Part shown: positions 36,915 through 45,967 of the stretch, one piece after another
How positions within the stretch are numbered: position 1 is the stretch's first letter
How the letters are laid out: every line of letters starts with the position of its first letter
Assembly (NCBI RefSeq): GCF_028994775.1
Contig: NZ_JAJQMN010000001.1
Location: 186,001 to 250,000, forward strand
Direction of reading: 5' to 3'
DNA: 64,000 nt
From: Promicromonospora iranensis
GTDB lineage: Bacteria > Actinomycetota > Actinomycetes > Actinomycetales > Cellulomonadaceae
Translations under genes and position numbers: made by a program
The notes under the pieces: generated by a model
Told to the model about the DNA's origin: nothing
What the model saw: only the letters and a program-made list of their open reading frames with translations
Database searches by the model: none

Positions 36915-38408
36915 GTGACCAGTCACCCGACCCATCAGCCACCTCAGCCACCTCAGCAACCGACCCACCGAGCCCTGATGAATGACGCGAACGACCCGCA
37001 CGACCGTCGCTACCCGCGCGAGCTGCGCGGCCTGCGCGGCGACGTCCTGCTTCCGGAGGACGACGAGTACGCCGCCGCCGCGTCCACCTTCTTCGCGAGC
37101 GGGAAGCCCGCGCTCGTGGTCCGGCCGCGCGACGCCGCCGACGTCGCCGCCGCCATCCGGTACGTGCGGCGGGAGGACCTCGCGCTCTCCGTCCGGTCCG
37201 GGGGCCATGGCCTCCTCGGATCCGCGACCAACGACGGCGGCCTGGTCCTGGACCTGATCCACCTGGACTCGGTCGAGCTTCCCGGCCCCGATGTCCCCGC
37301 CGGCACCGCTCACCCCGCGGGCACCGGCAGCACGGGAAACCGCCTCGTCCGCATCGGCGCCGGCGCCACCTGGGGCAAGGTGATGCGCACCCTCGACCCG
37401 CACGGCCTCGGCCTCACGGCCGGCGACACGGCGGGGGTCGGGGTCGGCGGGCTGACGCTCGGCGGCGGCATCGGCTGGCTGGTCCGCAAGCACGGGCTCG
37501 CGATCGACCACCTCGTGGCGGCTCGCGTCGTCACCGCCGACGGGCGGCTGCTGACCGCCACACCGGACCAGCACGCCGACCTGTTCTGGGCGGTCCGCGG
37601 CGGCGGCGGCAACTTCGGCGTGGTCGTCGGCTTCGACTTCGTCGCCGGACCGGTGCCGCTGGTGCACTTCGGCACCCTCACCTACCGGCCTGACGACCCA
37701 GCGCGCCTCGTCACGGCCTGGCGCGACCACATGCGCACCGCTCCCGAGTCCCTGACCAGCACCCTCGCGCTGATCCCGCCGATGTTCGGCGGCCCGGCGA
37801 AGGCCACCGTGACGCTCTGCTACGCGGACGACGCCGCCGGCCCGCTGCGCGCGATCGGCCCGCTGCGGGCCATCGGCGAGGTGCTGGACGACGACGTCCG
37901 CGTGGCCCGGTACGCCGACGTCCTCGCGGACGCGCACCGGCCGCCGGGCGGGCGCCTGCTGTCCCGCAACGCTCTCGTGCCCACCCTGGACGACGCCGTC
38001 ATCGACGCCGCCGTGGCCGCCTACCTGAGCGGCAGCTCGACGGTGCTGCGCAGCCTCGGCGGCGCGTTCGGGCGGGTGCCCGCCGACGCCACCGCGTTCG
38101 CGCACCGCGACGCCGAGGCGATGATCGTCTGCGCCGCCTTCCTCCCCGGGGACGCGACGACGGCCGGCACAGACGCGGACGGCGACGCCGGCCCGCCCGG
38201 GTGGGCCGGCGTCGCCCGGCACGGGACCGGCGTCTACCTCAACTTCCAGAGCTCGGACACGTCCGCGGACCTCGCGGCCGCCTACCCGCCCCGGACCTAC
38301 GACCGACTGGTCGCGACCAAGCGCCGGTACGACCCCGACAACCTGTTCGGCCGCGCCCACAACATCGCGCCGAGCGCCGTCCCGGCCACGGAAGGAGTGC
38401 GCCAGTGA
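36915..38408 (+). CDS. FAD-linked oxidoreductase (berberine-bridge / 6-hydroxynicotine oxidase type)
   Basis: The 497-residue flavoprotein has an N-terminal PCMH-type FAD domain (PALVVRPRDAADVAAAIRYV) and a His available for covalent FAD attachment in VRSGGHGLLG. The second loop is GLTAGDTAGVGVGGLTLGGG, and the C-terminal BBE motif is YFN-like (VYLNFQSSD, YDPDNLF). In bicovalent members a Cys occupies the place of the Asp in AGDTAGVG, so attachment here should be through His only. It oxidises an unknown organic substrate with oxygen. GTG 36915 follows CGAGGAG. It is coupled to the exporter genes, hinting at modification and export of one compound. Confidence 0.92.
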   Translation: MTSHPTHQPPQPPQQPTHRALMNDANDPHDRRYPRELRGLRGDVLLPEDDEYAAAASTFFASGKPALVVRPRDAADVAAAIRYVRREDLALSVRSGGHGLLGSATNDGGLVLDLIHLDSVELPGPDVPAGTAHPAGTGSTGNRLVRIGAGATWGKVMRTLDPHGLGLTAGDTAGVGVGGLTLGGGIGWLVRKHGLAIDHLVAARVVTADGRLLTATPDQHADLFWAVRGGGGNFGVVVGFDFVAGPVPLVHFGTLTYRPDDPARLVTAWRDHMRTAPESLTSTLALIPPMFGGPAKATVTLCYADDAAGPLRAIGPLRAIGEVLDDDVRVARYADVLADAHRPPGGRLLSRNALVPTLDDAVIDAAVAAYLSGSSTVLRSLGGAFGRVPADATAFAHRDAEAMIVCAAFLPGDATTAGTDADGDAGPPGWAGVARHGTGVYLNFQSSDTSADLAAAYPPRTYDRLVATKRRYDPDNLFGRAHNIAPSAVPATEGVRQ

Positions 38409-39400
38409 GCTACGCGTTCGAGGCCGAGGGCCTGGTGAAGCGCTACGGACGCACGACGGCGCTCGCCGGGATCGACCTGCACGCGCGCCGGGGAACGGTG
38501 CTGGGCGTGCTGGGGCCGAACGGTGCCGGCAAGACGACGGCGATCCAGATCCTGGCGACGCTGCTCACGCCAGATGCGGGCCGCGCCACGGTGGGCGGGC
38601 TCGACGTCGTGCGTGACGCCGCGCGGGTGCGCCGCCTGATCGGGCTCACCGGCCAGTACGCCACCGTCGACGAGGACCTCACCGGCACCGAGAACCTCGT
38701 GCTCCTCGGCCGCCTGCTGGACCTGCCGCGCGCCGCCGCCCGGGCCCGCGCGACCGAGCTCCTGACCCAGGTCGGCCTGACCGACGCCGGCGGCCTGCGC
38801 GTCTCCGCCTACTCCGGGGGCATGCGGCGCCGACTCGACCTCGCCGCCGGCCTCATCGGCCGGCCCGAGATCGTGTTCCTCGACGAGCCGACCACCGGCC
38901 TCGACCCCGGTAAGCGGGAGGACCTGTGGTCCACGATCCGCTCCTTGGCGGACGACGGCGCCACCGTGCTGCTCACCACCCAGTACCTCGAGGAGGCCGA
39001 CGCCCTGGCCGACAAGATCACCGTGATCGACCACGGCAGGGTCATCGCGCACGACACCCCCGCCGGCCTCAAGCAGCTGGTCGGCGGCCGGACCGTCGTC
39101 GTGCGCCCGACCGACCCTGACCGGCTCGGTGCCGCCGCACGGGTCGTCGAGCGCGTCACCGGGCGGCCCGTCGAGCACCGGCACGGTGGCGCCCTGACCA
39201 CACCGGTCGACACCGCGCGGGCCTTCACCGACATCGTGGGCGCCCTGGGCTCGGCCGGGATCGACGTCGCCGAGCTCGCGCTCCGGCTCCCCAGCCTCGA
39301 CGAGGCATTCCTCGGCCTGACCGGTGTGACCGGCCCGGTCGGCCTGCCCGCCACGGCACGCGACACGACGCGCACCACCACCACGAGGGAGTCCGCATGA
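38405..39400 (+). CDS. drrA: ABC transporter ATP-binding protein, DrrA type
   Basis: The 331-residue ATPase has Walker A GPNGAGKTT, a Q-loop in LIGLTGQYATVDEDLTG, the signature YSGGMRRRLDLA and Walker B IVFLDEPTTGLDPGKRE. The C-terminal extension is that of daunorubicin-resistance-type ATPases. Together with the next gene it forms an exporter for drugs or lipids. Its GTG overlaps the oxidase stop (GTGA), with GAAGGAG seven bases upstream. The symbol is by family resemblance only; the substrate is unknown. Confidence 0.94.
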   Translation: MSYAFEAEGLVKRYGRTTALAGIDLHARRGTVLGVLGPNGAGKTTAIQILATLLTPDAGRATVGGLDVVRDAARVRRLIGLTGQYATVDEDLTGTENLVLLGRLLDLPRAAARARATELLTQVGLTDAGGLRVSAYSGGMRRRLDLAAGLIGRPEIVFLDEPTTGLDPGKREDLWSTIRSLADDGATVLLTTQYLEEADALADKITVIDHGRVIAHDTPAGLKQLVGGRTVVVRPTDPDRLGAAARVVERVTGRPVEHRHGGALTTPVDTARAFTDIVGALGSAGIDVAELALRLPSLDEAFLGLTGVTGPVGLPATARDTTRTTTTRESA

Positions 39401-40221
39401 CCGAGACCATCACCCGCCCGGCCGGCGTCCGCCTTCCTGGCAGCCCGCGCGAGCCGCGGCCGTGGCCACTGCTCCGGCACGGCTGGGCGCTCGCCGGGCG
39501 CAGCCTCACCAAGACCCGGCGCAACCCCGGCATGCTCCTGGAGGCGCTGATCATGCCGGTCATCTTCCTGCTGATGTTCGTCTACCTCTTCGGGGGCGCC
39601 GTCAGCGGCTCGTCCCGGGAGTACCTCCAGTACGTCTTCCCGGGCGTGCTGGTGCTGACCACCATCTTGACCGGGCAGGTGTCGACCGGGGTCAGCATCG
39701 TCGTCGACATGAAGAAGGGCGTCTTCGACAGGTTCCGCAGCATGCCGATCGCGCGCTCCGCGCCGCTCCTGGGCTCGGTGCTGGCCGATACCGTCCGCTA
39801 CCCGCTCGCCGTCGTCATGCTGTTCGGGCTCGCCCACCTGCTCGGCTTCCGGGTCGAGACGGGCCTGGTGTCCGCACTGGCCGCGGTCGCGCTCACGATC
39901 GGGTTCGGCTTCGCGCTCAGCTGGCTCACGGTGCTGGTGGCCGTGCTGCTCCGGGACGAGAACATGGTCAGCTGGGTCGCGTTCCTCGTGCCGTTCCCCC
40001 TCGTCTTCGGCACCAGCATGGCGGCGCCCGCCGAGACGATGCCCGACTGGCTGCAGGCCTGGGCCGAGGTCAACCCGGTGAGCCACGCGATAGACGCGAG
40101 CCGCGGGCTGCTGCTCGGCGGCCCCGTCACCGAGCCGGTGACGATGACCCTGCTGTGGGGCGGTGCCGCCCTCGTGGTCCTGGCCCCGCTGGCCGCATGG
40201 GCCTACCGGCGCCGCATGTGA
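39397..40221 (+). CDS. drrB: ABC-2 type permease, DrrB type
   Basis: This 274-residue permease of the daunorubicin-resistance type has six membrane segments, from LLEALIMPVIFLLMFVYLFGG to TLLWGGAALVVLAPLAAWAY. The family motif around MKKGVFDRFRSMPIARSAP and the later NPVSHAIDASRGLLLG are present. It starts by ATGA overlap with drrA and completes the exporter. A short 12-bp tandem repeat follows its stop and fills the gap to the facing HAD gene. Confidence 0.94.
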   Translation: MTETITRPAGVRLPGSPREPRPWPLLRHGWALAGRSLTKTRRNPGMLLEALIMPVIFLLMFVYLFGGAVSGSSREYLQYVFPGVLVLTTILTGQVSTGVSIVVDMKKGVFDRFRSMPIARSAPLLGSVLADTVRYPLAVVMLFGLAHLLGFRVETGLVSALAAVALTIGFGFALSWLTVLVAVLLRDENMVSWVAFLVPFPLVFGTSMAAPAETMPDWLQAWAEVNPVSHAIDASRGLLLGGPVTEPVTMTLLWGGAALVVLAPLAAWAYRRRM

Positions 40222-40226
40222 ACCGG

Positions 40227-40262
40227 CAGGTGACCCAGCAGGTGACCCAGCAGCTGAGTCAG
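40227..40262. repeat. 12-bp tandem repeat filling the drrB / HAD convergent junction
   Basis: CAGGTGACCCAG occurs twice in tandem (40227-40250), followed by a diverged third unit CAGCTGAGTCAG. The array spans from six bases after the drrB stop into the stop codon of the HAD gene on the other strand. Confidence 0.7.
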
Positions 40263-40948
40263 CTCGTGAGCAGCTTGCGCAGCTCCGCCGGCGTCGCGGC
40301 GATCGCCGCGACGCCGGCGGCCTCCAGCTCGCCGGGCGCTGCGTAGCCCCAGGTCACGCCGACGGTCGGCACACCGTGGTGGGCGGCGGCGTGCACGTCG
40401 TGCTCGCGGTCGCCCACCATGACGATCTGCCCGACGTCGGCCCCGAGCGCCAGCGCATGTGCGATCGCACGCTCCACGACGACCTCCTTGCCCTCCACCA
40501 GACCGGCCGCCTCACCGGCGGCGCCGTGGACGCCGTCCAGCCCGCCCTCGAGGTACTGGTCGAGCCCGAAGTGCTCGACGATCTGCCGCGCGTAGTGCTC
40601 GGGCTTGGCCGTGGCCACCAGGAGGATGACCCCGGCCGCACGCAGCTCCGCCAGCGCCTCAGGGAACCCGGGAACCACGGAGTTGTCGAACATGCCGTGC
40701 ACCTCGAAGTCGCGGCGGTAGGCGGCGATCGCGAGGGCGGCATCGGCGTCGGACAGGCCGATCCCGGTCATGCTCGCGCCCAGCGGAGGCCCTACGAAGG
40801 TCCGCAGGACGGCGTCGGTGGGGACGTCGAACCCCGCGTCGGCGAACCCGACGCGCAGGGACGCGATGATGCCGGGGGCCGAGTCGGTGAGGGTGCCGTC
40901 GAGGTCGAGCAGGACGTGCGTGATGCGGTGGGGCAGCGAGAGGGTCAC
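40259..40948 (-). CDS. HAD-superfamily hydrolase, phosphoglycolate-phosphatase-like
   Basis: The 229-residue HAD phosphatase has the nucleophile Asp in LLDLDGTLTDSAPG, motif II Thr in LLVATAKPEHYARQ, Lys in the region after GLVEGKE, and motif IV acids in IVMVGDREHDVHAA. The alpha-helical cap between residues 20 and 85 fits subclass I, like Gph. The GTG at 40948 gives a normal N-terminus; a GTG at 40966 next to the multicopper oxidase stop would add six residues. Metabolic role beyond phosphatase is unknown. Confidence 0.9.
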   Translation of the reverse strand: MTLSLPHRITHVLLDLDGTLTDSAPGIIASLRVGFADAGFDVPTDAVLRTFVGPPLGASMTGIGLSDADAALAIAAYRRDFEVHGMFDNSVVPGFPEALAELRAAGVILLVATAKPEHYARQIVEHFGLDQYLEGGLDGVHGAAGEAAGLVEGKEVVVERAIAHALALGADVGQIVMVGDREHDVHAAAHHGVPTVGVTWGYAAPGELEAAGVAAIAATPAELRKLLTS

Positions 40949-40968
40949 CCACCGAGCGTGCCACACGT

Positions 40969-42537
40969 TCAGTGGTGGCCCGTGTGCGTGTCCGTGCCGT
41001 CACTGTGCCCGCCGTCACTGTGCCCGCCGTCACTGTGCCCGCCGTCGTGCTCCCGGCTGGGCGGGGCCACCGCCTCCTGCCCCGGTTCGACGACGACGAA
41101 CTGCCCCATCATCCCTTCGTCCTCGTGCAGCAGCATGTGGCAGTGGAACATGTAGGGCGTCTCCGGGTCGACGTAGTCGTCGAACCGCATGAGCAGTCGG
41201 TAGGTGCGCCTCGGTTCGAGATACACGGTGTCCTTGGGTCCGGCCAGCTGCGGCGGCGGTGCGTCACCGTCGACCGACAGGACGCGGAACTGCACGTCGT
41301 GCACGTGAAAGCTGTGGGGCATCGGTACGCTGCTGCGCACCTCCCAGATCTCGGTGCTGCCCTCGGTGACGACCTCGTCGATGCGCCCCATGTCCATGCG
41401 CCGACCGTTGATCTGGCGGTCGTCGAGCTCGAACGTGCGCGTCACGTCGGCGTCGTCCTCGTGCAGCGCGTCCTGGGCGGCGTGGACCGACGGCTCCCAG
41501 GCCGGCTCGGGAGACGGCGCGAGCTCGTCGGCGGCCCGCAGCTCCAGCACGTCGAACGCGTCGTTGCCGCCCATCGCGAACGGTACTGCGACGCCCCCCA
41601 GGTCGGCCTCGTACGAGTGGAGGCGCGTGGTCTCGCCCGGCTCCATCCGTACGATCACCTCGGTGCGCTCGCCGGGGGCGAGCCGCACCTGCTCGAGGGC
41701 GACCGGCGCGTCGAGCAACCCGCCATCGGTGGCGACGAGCTGCATCTCGCGGTCGGCGAAGCCGAGCTGGATCGTCCGCGCGGTCGACCCGTTGAGCAGG
41801 CGCAGCCGCACCCGCTCGGTCGTGACCTCGTGGTACGCGCCCAGGGTGCCGTTGGTCAGGATGGTCTCGCCCAGCGTGCCCGGCTCGCTGCCGTCGTGGT
41901 CGAGCTCGAGCTGGCCGTCGTCGCCGAGCACCTTGTCCTGCACGATCACGGGCACGTCGTCCACGCCGTACTCCTGCGGCAGGTCTGCGGCGCGCGAGGC
42001 GTCGTCGTCCAGGAGGAACATTCCCGCGAGGCCGCGGTAGACGTGTTCCTCCGTGGCGCCGTGCGGGTGCGGGTGGTACCAGAGGCTGGCCGCCGGCTGG
42101 TCGATCTCCCAGGTCGGGCGCCACGTGGCGCCGGGCTCTACCTCCTGGTGCGGCCCGCCGTCCATCGCGGCGGGCAGGTGCATGCCGTGCCAGTGCACGC
42201 TGGTCGTCGTGTCGAGCTCGTTGGTGACCTCCACGGCCACCCGCTCGCCGCGCTCGGCACGCAGGGTCGGTCCGAGGTAGGAGCCGTCGAAGCCCCACGT
42301 ACGGGTCCCGACGCCGGGCCGGAACTCCGTGGTGCCCTCCTGCGCGGTCAGGGAGAAGACGCGCGTGCCGTCCACGACGCGCGACGGTGCCAGCGGTGGG
42401 ATGGCGAGCTCGTTCGTGAACTCGGCCTCGTCCACTGAGGTCACAGAACCGGGGACGGCGCCGCAGCCGGCGAGCGCCAGCGCGGTGGCACCGGCGACGA
42501 GCGAGGCGGCGAGCGGCTTCGCGAGTGTGCGCCTCAT
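40969..42537 (-). CDS. Multicopper oxidase lipoprotein with His-rich tail (CueO-like)
   Basis: This 522-residue multicopper oxidase has a lipobox (ALAGC at about residue 25). All copper motifs are present: HWHGMHLP, WYHPHPHGA, HSFHVHDVQF and HCHMLLHEDEGMMGQF with a Met at the type-1 site. The family oxidises Cu(I), other metals or phenols at the cell surface. The C-terminus repeats GGHSD three times, coded by a 15-bp tandem repeat, and ends TDTHTGHH, a likely copper-binding tail. ATG 42537 overlaps the stop of the small membrane protein (ATGA), so the two are coupled. A divergent two-component system upstream may control it. Confidence 0.94.
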   Translation of the reverse strand: MRRTLAKPLAASLVAGATALALAGCGAVPGSVTSVDEAEFTNELAIPPLAPSRVVDGTRVFSLTAQEGTTEFRPGVGTRTWGFDGSYLGPTLRAERGERVAVEVTNELDTTTSVHWHGMHLPAAMDGGPHQEVEPGATWRPTWEIDQPAASLWYHPHPHGATEEHVYRGLAGMFLLDDDASRAADLPQEYGVDDVPVIVQDKVLGDDGQLELDHDGSEPGTLGETILTNGTLGAYHEVTTERVRLRLLNGSTARTIQLGFADREMQLVATDGGLLDAPVALEQVRLAPGERTEVIVRMEPGETTRLHSYEADLGGVAVPFAMGGNDAFDVLELRAADELAPSPEPAWEPSVHAAQDALHEDDADVTRTFELDDRQINGRRMDMGRIDEVVTEGSTEIWEVRSSVPMPHSFHVHDVQFRVLSVDGDAPPPQLAGPKDTVYLEPRRTYRLLMRFDDYVDPETPYMFHCHMLLHEDEGMMGQFVVVEPGQEAVAPPSREHDGGHSDGGHSDGGHSDGTDTHTGHH

Positions 42538-42977
42538 CGGGCGGCGCCCCCGCCCGTGCGCCTGCGCAGCCGCTGCACGGCGGCGGCGGCGAGGCCCGCG
42601 AGCGCGCCCCAGAACGCGTTCATGAGCAGCTCCGGCACGACCGTCCAGGCGGCCCCGTCCGGGCCGCCGAAGCCGCCGAGCGCGGGGACGAGGAGCCCGA
42701 GCAGGAACGTGACGAGGCCGTACGCGACACCGGTGAGCGTGAGGGTGAGGACAGGCCGGGGTACGCGGCCGAGGCCGACCACCGCGATCCAGACGACGGC
42801 GGTGATGCCGATGATGGCGAGCGCCCGGGCCGCGCCCGTGCCGAAGAGACCGGTGAGGCCGGTCAGCGGCCAGAGCAGCGCGAGGGAGGCGAGGCCGGCG
42901 ACGACCGCCCAGGGCACCGGAGCGGGCACGGGAGCGGGCTGGGGTGCGGACTGGGCCGGAAGGTGTGGTGATGTCAT
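42534..42977 (-). CDS. Small four-helix membrane protein coupled to the multicopper oxidase
   Basis: This 147-residue protein has a Pro-rich N-terminal tail (residues 1-25) and about four membrane segments, including VPWAVVAGLASLALLWPLTG and VLTLTLTGVAYGLVTFLLGLL. It ends in an Arg-rich tail. I do not recognise a family. Its stop overlaps the multicopper oxidase start, pointing to a shared function at the membrane, perhaps metal handling. It starts 119 bases from the divergent histidine kinase gene. Confidence 0.78.
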   Translation of the reverse strand: MTSPHLPAQSAPQPAPVPAPVPWAVVAGLASLALLWPLTGLTGLFGTGAARALAIIGITAVVWIAVVGLGRVPRPVLTLTLTGVAYGLVTFLLGLLVPALGGFGGPDGAAWTVVPELLMNAFWGALAGLAAAAVQRLRRRTGGGAAR

Positions 42978-43084
42978 GCCTCGACGGTGCCTGGCGGGGG
43001 TGGGGTGGCACATCGGCCCGGGAGCGTCTCCTGGTGTCGCCTGGAGGCGACACCCACCCTGATGCCACGCGCACGTGCGATCCG

Positions 43085-43090
43085 TAGGGT
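43085..43090 (+). promoter_or_regulatory. Leaderless -10 box for the second two-component system
   Basis: TAGGGT ends six bases before GTG 43097, which lacks a Shine-Dalgarno sequence. A weak -35-like ATGCCA lies 17 bases further upstream (43062-43067). Confidence 0.45.
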
Positions 43091-43096
43091 GGCGGT

Positions 43097-44224
43097 GTGC
43101 CAGAGCAGAACGCGCCCCCGCTATCGGTCGACCCGCGCGTCACCGACGTCGCGCTGGCGCTCGCCATGGCGCTGGTGGTCGCTGTGGTCATCGCGGTGGA
43201 CGCCGACACGGTGCAGCGCACCGGCGGCGGGGCGTACCTGTTCGCCGCCGGGTTCGGGGCGCTGGTCCTGTTCCGGCGGACGGCGCCGCGCACCGTCCTG
43301 GTCGTCACCGTGCTGGCGGTGTTCGTCTATTACGCGCTCGGGTTCGCGCCCATCGGCATGGCCCTGCCCGCTGTGGCCGCGCTGTACTCGGCGGCGGAGA
43401 TGCGACACACCGGATGGGCCGTCGGCGCGGGCGTCACGCTGGTCGCCGTCTCCACGTACTTCCGGGTGGCCGGTGACGACACCGAGGACCAGCTGACGCC
43501 GTACGACCTGGTCACGAACGTGGCTCTGGTCGCGGCGGCGATCGCGCTCGGTGTCGCCGTCCGGCTGACGCACCAGGTGCGGGCGCACGAGGCGCGCGCC
43601 GCCGGGCAGCGGCTGCAGGCGGAGCGCCTGCGCATCGCCCGCGACCTGCACGACGTCGTGGGGCACAACCTGTCGGTGATCGCCCTGCACTCCGGTGTCG
43701 CCGCGGAGGCCGTGGGCCGGGACGACGACGCGGCCCGGGGCGCGCTGGAGCACGTGCGCGCGGCGACGTCGGGCACGCTGCGCGAGCTGCGCTCCACCGT
43801 GAAGGTGCTACGCGGGTCCATGGGCGGCGCCGTGGCGCCCACGGGCCTGGCGGGTGTCGACGCGCTGGCGCGGCCCGCACGGGCGGCCGGGCTCACGGTC
43901 GACGTCGACCTCGACGTGCCGGAGGGTGCCTTGGACGGCGCCATCGACGCGGCCGCCTACCGGGTGGTGCAGGAGTCCCTGACCAACGTCCTGCGGCACG
44001 CGGCGGCCACGCGCGTCACGGTCCGGGCCCGGGTCGACGGCGGTCACCTCGTGCTCCGGGTGGCCGACGACGGCCGGGGCGCCGGCACGGGCCTCGTACC
44101 GGGCTCGGGCCTCTCGGGGATGCGCGAGCGGGTCGCCGTGCTCGGCGGCGAGCTCACCACCGGCGACGCGCCGGACGGCGGGTTCGTCGTCACCGCCGAC
44201 CTGCCCCTGCGACTGGAGACGTGA
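43097..44224 (+). CDS. Sensor histidine kinase (HisKA_3) with multiple membrane segments
   Basis: The 375-residue kinase has four to five N-terminal membrane segments within residues 15-155. The phospho-acceptor is His185 in IARDLHDVVGHNLSVIALHSG, and the HATPase domain carries AAYRVVQESLTNVLRHAA and GSGLSGMRERVAVLGG. It pairs with the response regulator whose start overlaps its stop (GTGA). Divergence from the membrane protein and multicopper oxidase genes suggests these are targets; this is inference. The sensed signal is unknown. Confidence 0.94.
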   Translation: MPEQNAPPLSVDPRVTDVALALAMALVVAVVIAVDADTVQRTGGGAYLFAAGFGALVLFRRTAPRTVLVVTVLAVFVYYALGFAPIGMALPAVAALYSAAEMRHTGWAVGAGVTLVAVSTYFRVAGDDTEDQLTPYDLVTNVALVAAAIALGVAVRLTHQVRAHEARAAGQRLQAERLRIARDLHDVVGHNLSVIALHSGVAAEAVGRDDDAARGALEHVRAATSGTLRELRSTVKVLRGSMGGAVAPTGLAGVDALARPARAAGLTVDVDLDVPEGALDGAIDAAAYRVVQESLTNVLRHAAATRVTVRARVDGGHLVLRVADDGRGAGTGLVPGSGLSGMRERVAVLGGELTTGDAPDGGFVVTADLPLRLET

Positions 44225-44883
44225 GGCCCATGATCCGCATCGTGCTGGTGGACGACCAGGAGCTCGTGCGCGCCGGTCTGCGGGCGCTGGCCGAGAGCGA
44301 GGGCGACATCGCCGTCGTCGGGGAGGCCGACGACGGGCGCGCCGGGGTGTCGCGCGTACGGGAGCTGCGGCCCGACGTCGTGCTCATGGACATCCGGATG
44401 CCGCGGATGGACGGCCTGGCCGCCACCCGGGAGATCGTCGCCGACCCCGCGCTCGGCGACGTGCGGGTGCTGATCCTGACCACGTTCGACGAGGACGAGC
44501 ACGTGTTCGAGGCCATCCGGTCCGGCGCCGCGGGCTACCTGCTCAAGGACGTCGCGCCGGCCGAGCTGCGGCATGCCGTCCGCGTGGTCGCGGGCGGCGA
44601 GGCGCTGCTCGACCCGGGCGTGACGGCCACCGTGCTGCGCGCGGTCGCCGAGAACCCGGCGCCCCGGTCCGACGACCACAAGCTCGCGGGGCTCACCGAA
44701 CGCGAGCGTGAGGTGCTGCAGCAGCTGGGCCGCGGGCTGACGAACGACGAGATCGCCCGCGAGCTCTACCTCAGCCCGGCCACCGCCCGCACCTACGTGA
44801 GCCGGCTGCTCGCCAAGCTCGGCGCCCGGGACCGCGCGGCGCTGGTGATCCTCGCCTACGAGACGGGGCTCGTCCGGCCGTGA
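44221..44883 (+). CDS. NarL/LuxR-type response regulator
   Basis: The 220-residue regulator has a receiver domain (VDDQELVRAGLRAL, phospho-Asp57 in VVLMDIRMP, LTTFDEDEHVF, YLLKDVAP) and a C-terminal LuxR helix-turn-helix (LTEREREVLQQLGRGLTNDEIARELYLS). The GTG at 44221 overlaps the kinase stop; ATG 44230 is an alternative that shortens it by three residues. It is the output half of the two-component pair and may act on the divergent copper-oxidase operon. Confidence 0.95.
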   Translation: MRPMIRIVLVDDQELVRAGLRALAESEGDIAVVGEADDGRAGVSRVRELRPDVVLMDIRMPRMDGLAATREIVADPALGDVRVLILTTFDEDEHVFEAIRSGAAGYLLKDVAPAELRHAVRVVAGGEALLDPGVTATVLRAVAENPAPRSDDHKLAGLTEREREVLQQLGRGLTNDEIARELYLSPATARTYVSRLLAKLGARDRAALVILAYETGLVRP

Positions 44884-44920
44884 GCCGGACGAGCCCCGCA
44901 GCACAGACCCCGGAGGGTCG

Positions 44921-44968
44921 GAGCCAGCGTCAGAGCCAGCGCCAGCGTCAGAGCCAGCGTCAGCGTCA
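44921..44968. repeat. Hexameric tandem repeat at a convergent junction
   Basis: Eight six-base units of the form GAGCCA or GCGYCA run from 44921 to the stop codon of the F420-dependent dehydrogenase on the minus strand. Read in that gene's frame the units are TGACGC and TGGCTC, so the repeat supplies several extra in-frame stops. It lies 38 bases after the response-regulator stop. Confidence 0.75.
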
Positions 44969-45967
44969 GAGCTCCTTGAGGCGCGGCAGCACGTCCTCGC
45001 TGAACTGGGTGAGGAACCGCTCCTGGTCCTGACCGGGGCCGTGCACCACGAGGTGGTTGAGGCCGGCGTCGACGTAGGGCTTGATCAGCTCGACGGCCTG
45101 CTCCGGGTCGGACGCGACGATCCAACGCTTCGCGACCTGCTCGATCGGTAGCTCGTCGGCGAGCTGTTCCATCTCGGTGGCCGAGGTGACGCTGTGCTTC
45201 TGCTCCGGGGTGAGTGACAGCGGCGCCCAGAACCGGGTGTTCTCCAGCGCCGTGGCGGCGTCGCGGTCGTAGGAGATCTTGATCTCGATCATCTTCTCGA
45301 CGTCGGCGACGTCCCGCTCGGCCTTCGCGGCGCCCTCGGCGACGGCCGGCAGCAGCTTCTCCGTGTACAGGTCCATACCCTTGCCGGAGGTGCAGATGAA
45401 TCCGTCGCCCGCGCGTCCGGCGTACTTCGCCACGAGCGGGCCGCCCGCCGCGACGTAGACCGGCACCGGGTTCTCCGGCCGGTCGTAGATCTGGGCGCCG
45501 ACCAGCTCGTAGTAGTCGCCCTTGAAGTCCACGCTGTCCTCGGTCCAGAGGGCCCGCATGATCTGCACGGCCTCGCGCAGCCGCGCGAACCGCTCCTTGA
45601 ACTCGGGCCACTCGCGGCCCGAGACCGCGATCTCGTTGAGGGCCTCACCCGTCCCGACGCCGAGGATCACGCGGTTCTCGGTGAGCAGGGCGAGACTCGC
45701 GAAGGTCTGCGCGATGACGGCGGGGTTGTAGCGGAACGTCGGGGTCAGCACGCTCGTGCCGAGCTTGATCCGCGACGTGCGCTCCCCCGCGGCCGCAAGC
45801 CAGGCCAGCGCCGACGGCGCATGGCCGCCCTCGTGCCGCCACGGCAGGAAGTGGTCGGAGACCATCGCGCTGTCCAGTCCCACCTCCTCCGCGCGTACTG
45901 CGAGCTCAACCAGCTCGCGCGGCCCGAACTGCTCGGCGGACGCCTTGTAACCGATCTTCAGAGTCAC
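44966..45967 (-). CDS. fgd: F420-dependent glucose-6-phosphate dehydrogenase-like (LLM class)
   Basis: This 333-residue TIM-barrel flavin/F420 oxidoreductase of the luciferase-like family closely resembles FGD1. The F420 and active-site residues fall at the expected places: Asp38 and His39 in VSDHFLPW, Trp43, and Glu108 in [13 protein letters not shown] oxidises glucose-6-phosphate and reduces F420, feeding F420-dependent reductases. The start is GTG 45967 with TAGGGT seven bases upstream and no Shine-Dalgarno sequence, so it is probably leaderless. Its stop lies in the hexameric repeat. Confidence 0.9.
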   Translation of the reverse strand: MTLKIGYKASAEQFGPRELVELAVRAEEVGLDSAMVSDHFLPWRHEGGHAPSALAWLAAAGERTSRIKLGTSVLTPTFRYNPAVIAQTFASLALLTENRVILGVGTGEALNEIAVSGREWPEFKERFARLREAVQIMRALWTEDSVDFKGDYYELVGAQIYDRPENPVPVYVAAGGPLVAKYAGRAGDGFICTSGKGMDLYTEKLLPAVAEGAAKAERDVADVEKMIEIKISYDRDAATALENTRFWAPLSLTPEQKHSVTSATEMEQLADELPIEQVAKRWIVASDPEQAVELIKPYVDAGLNHLVVHGPGQDQERFLTQFSEDVLPRLKEL

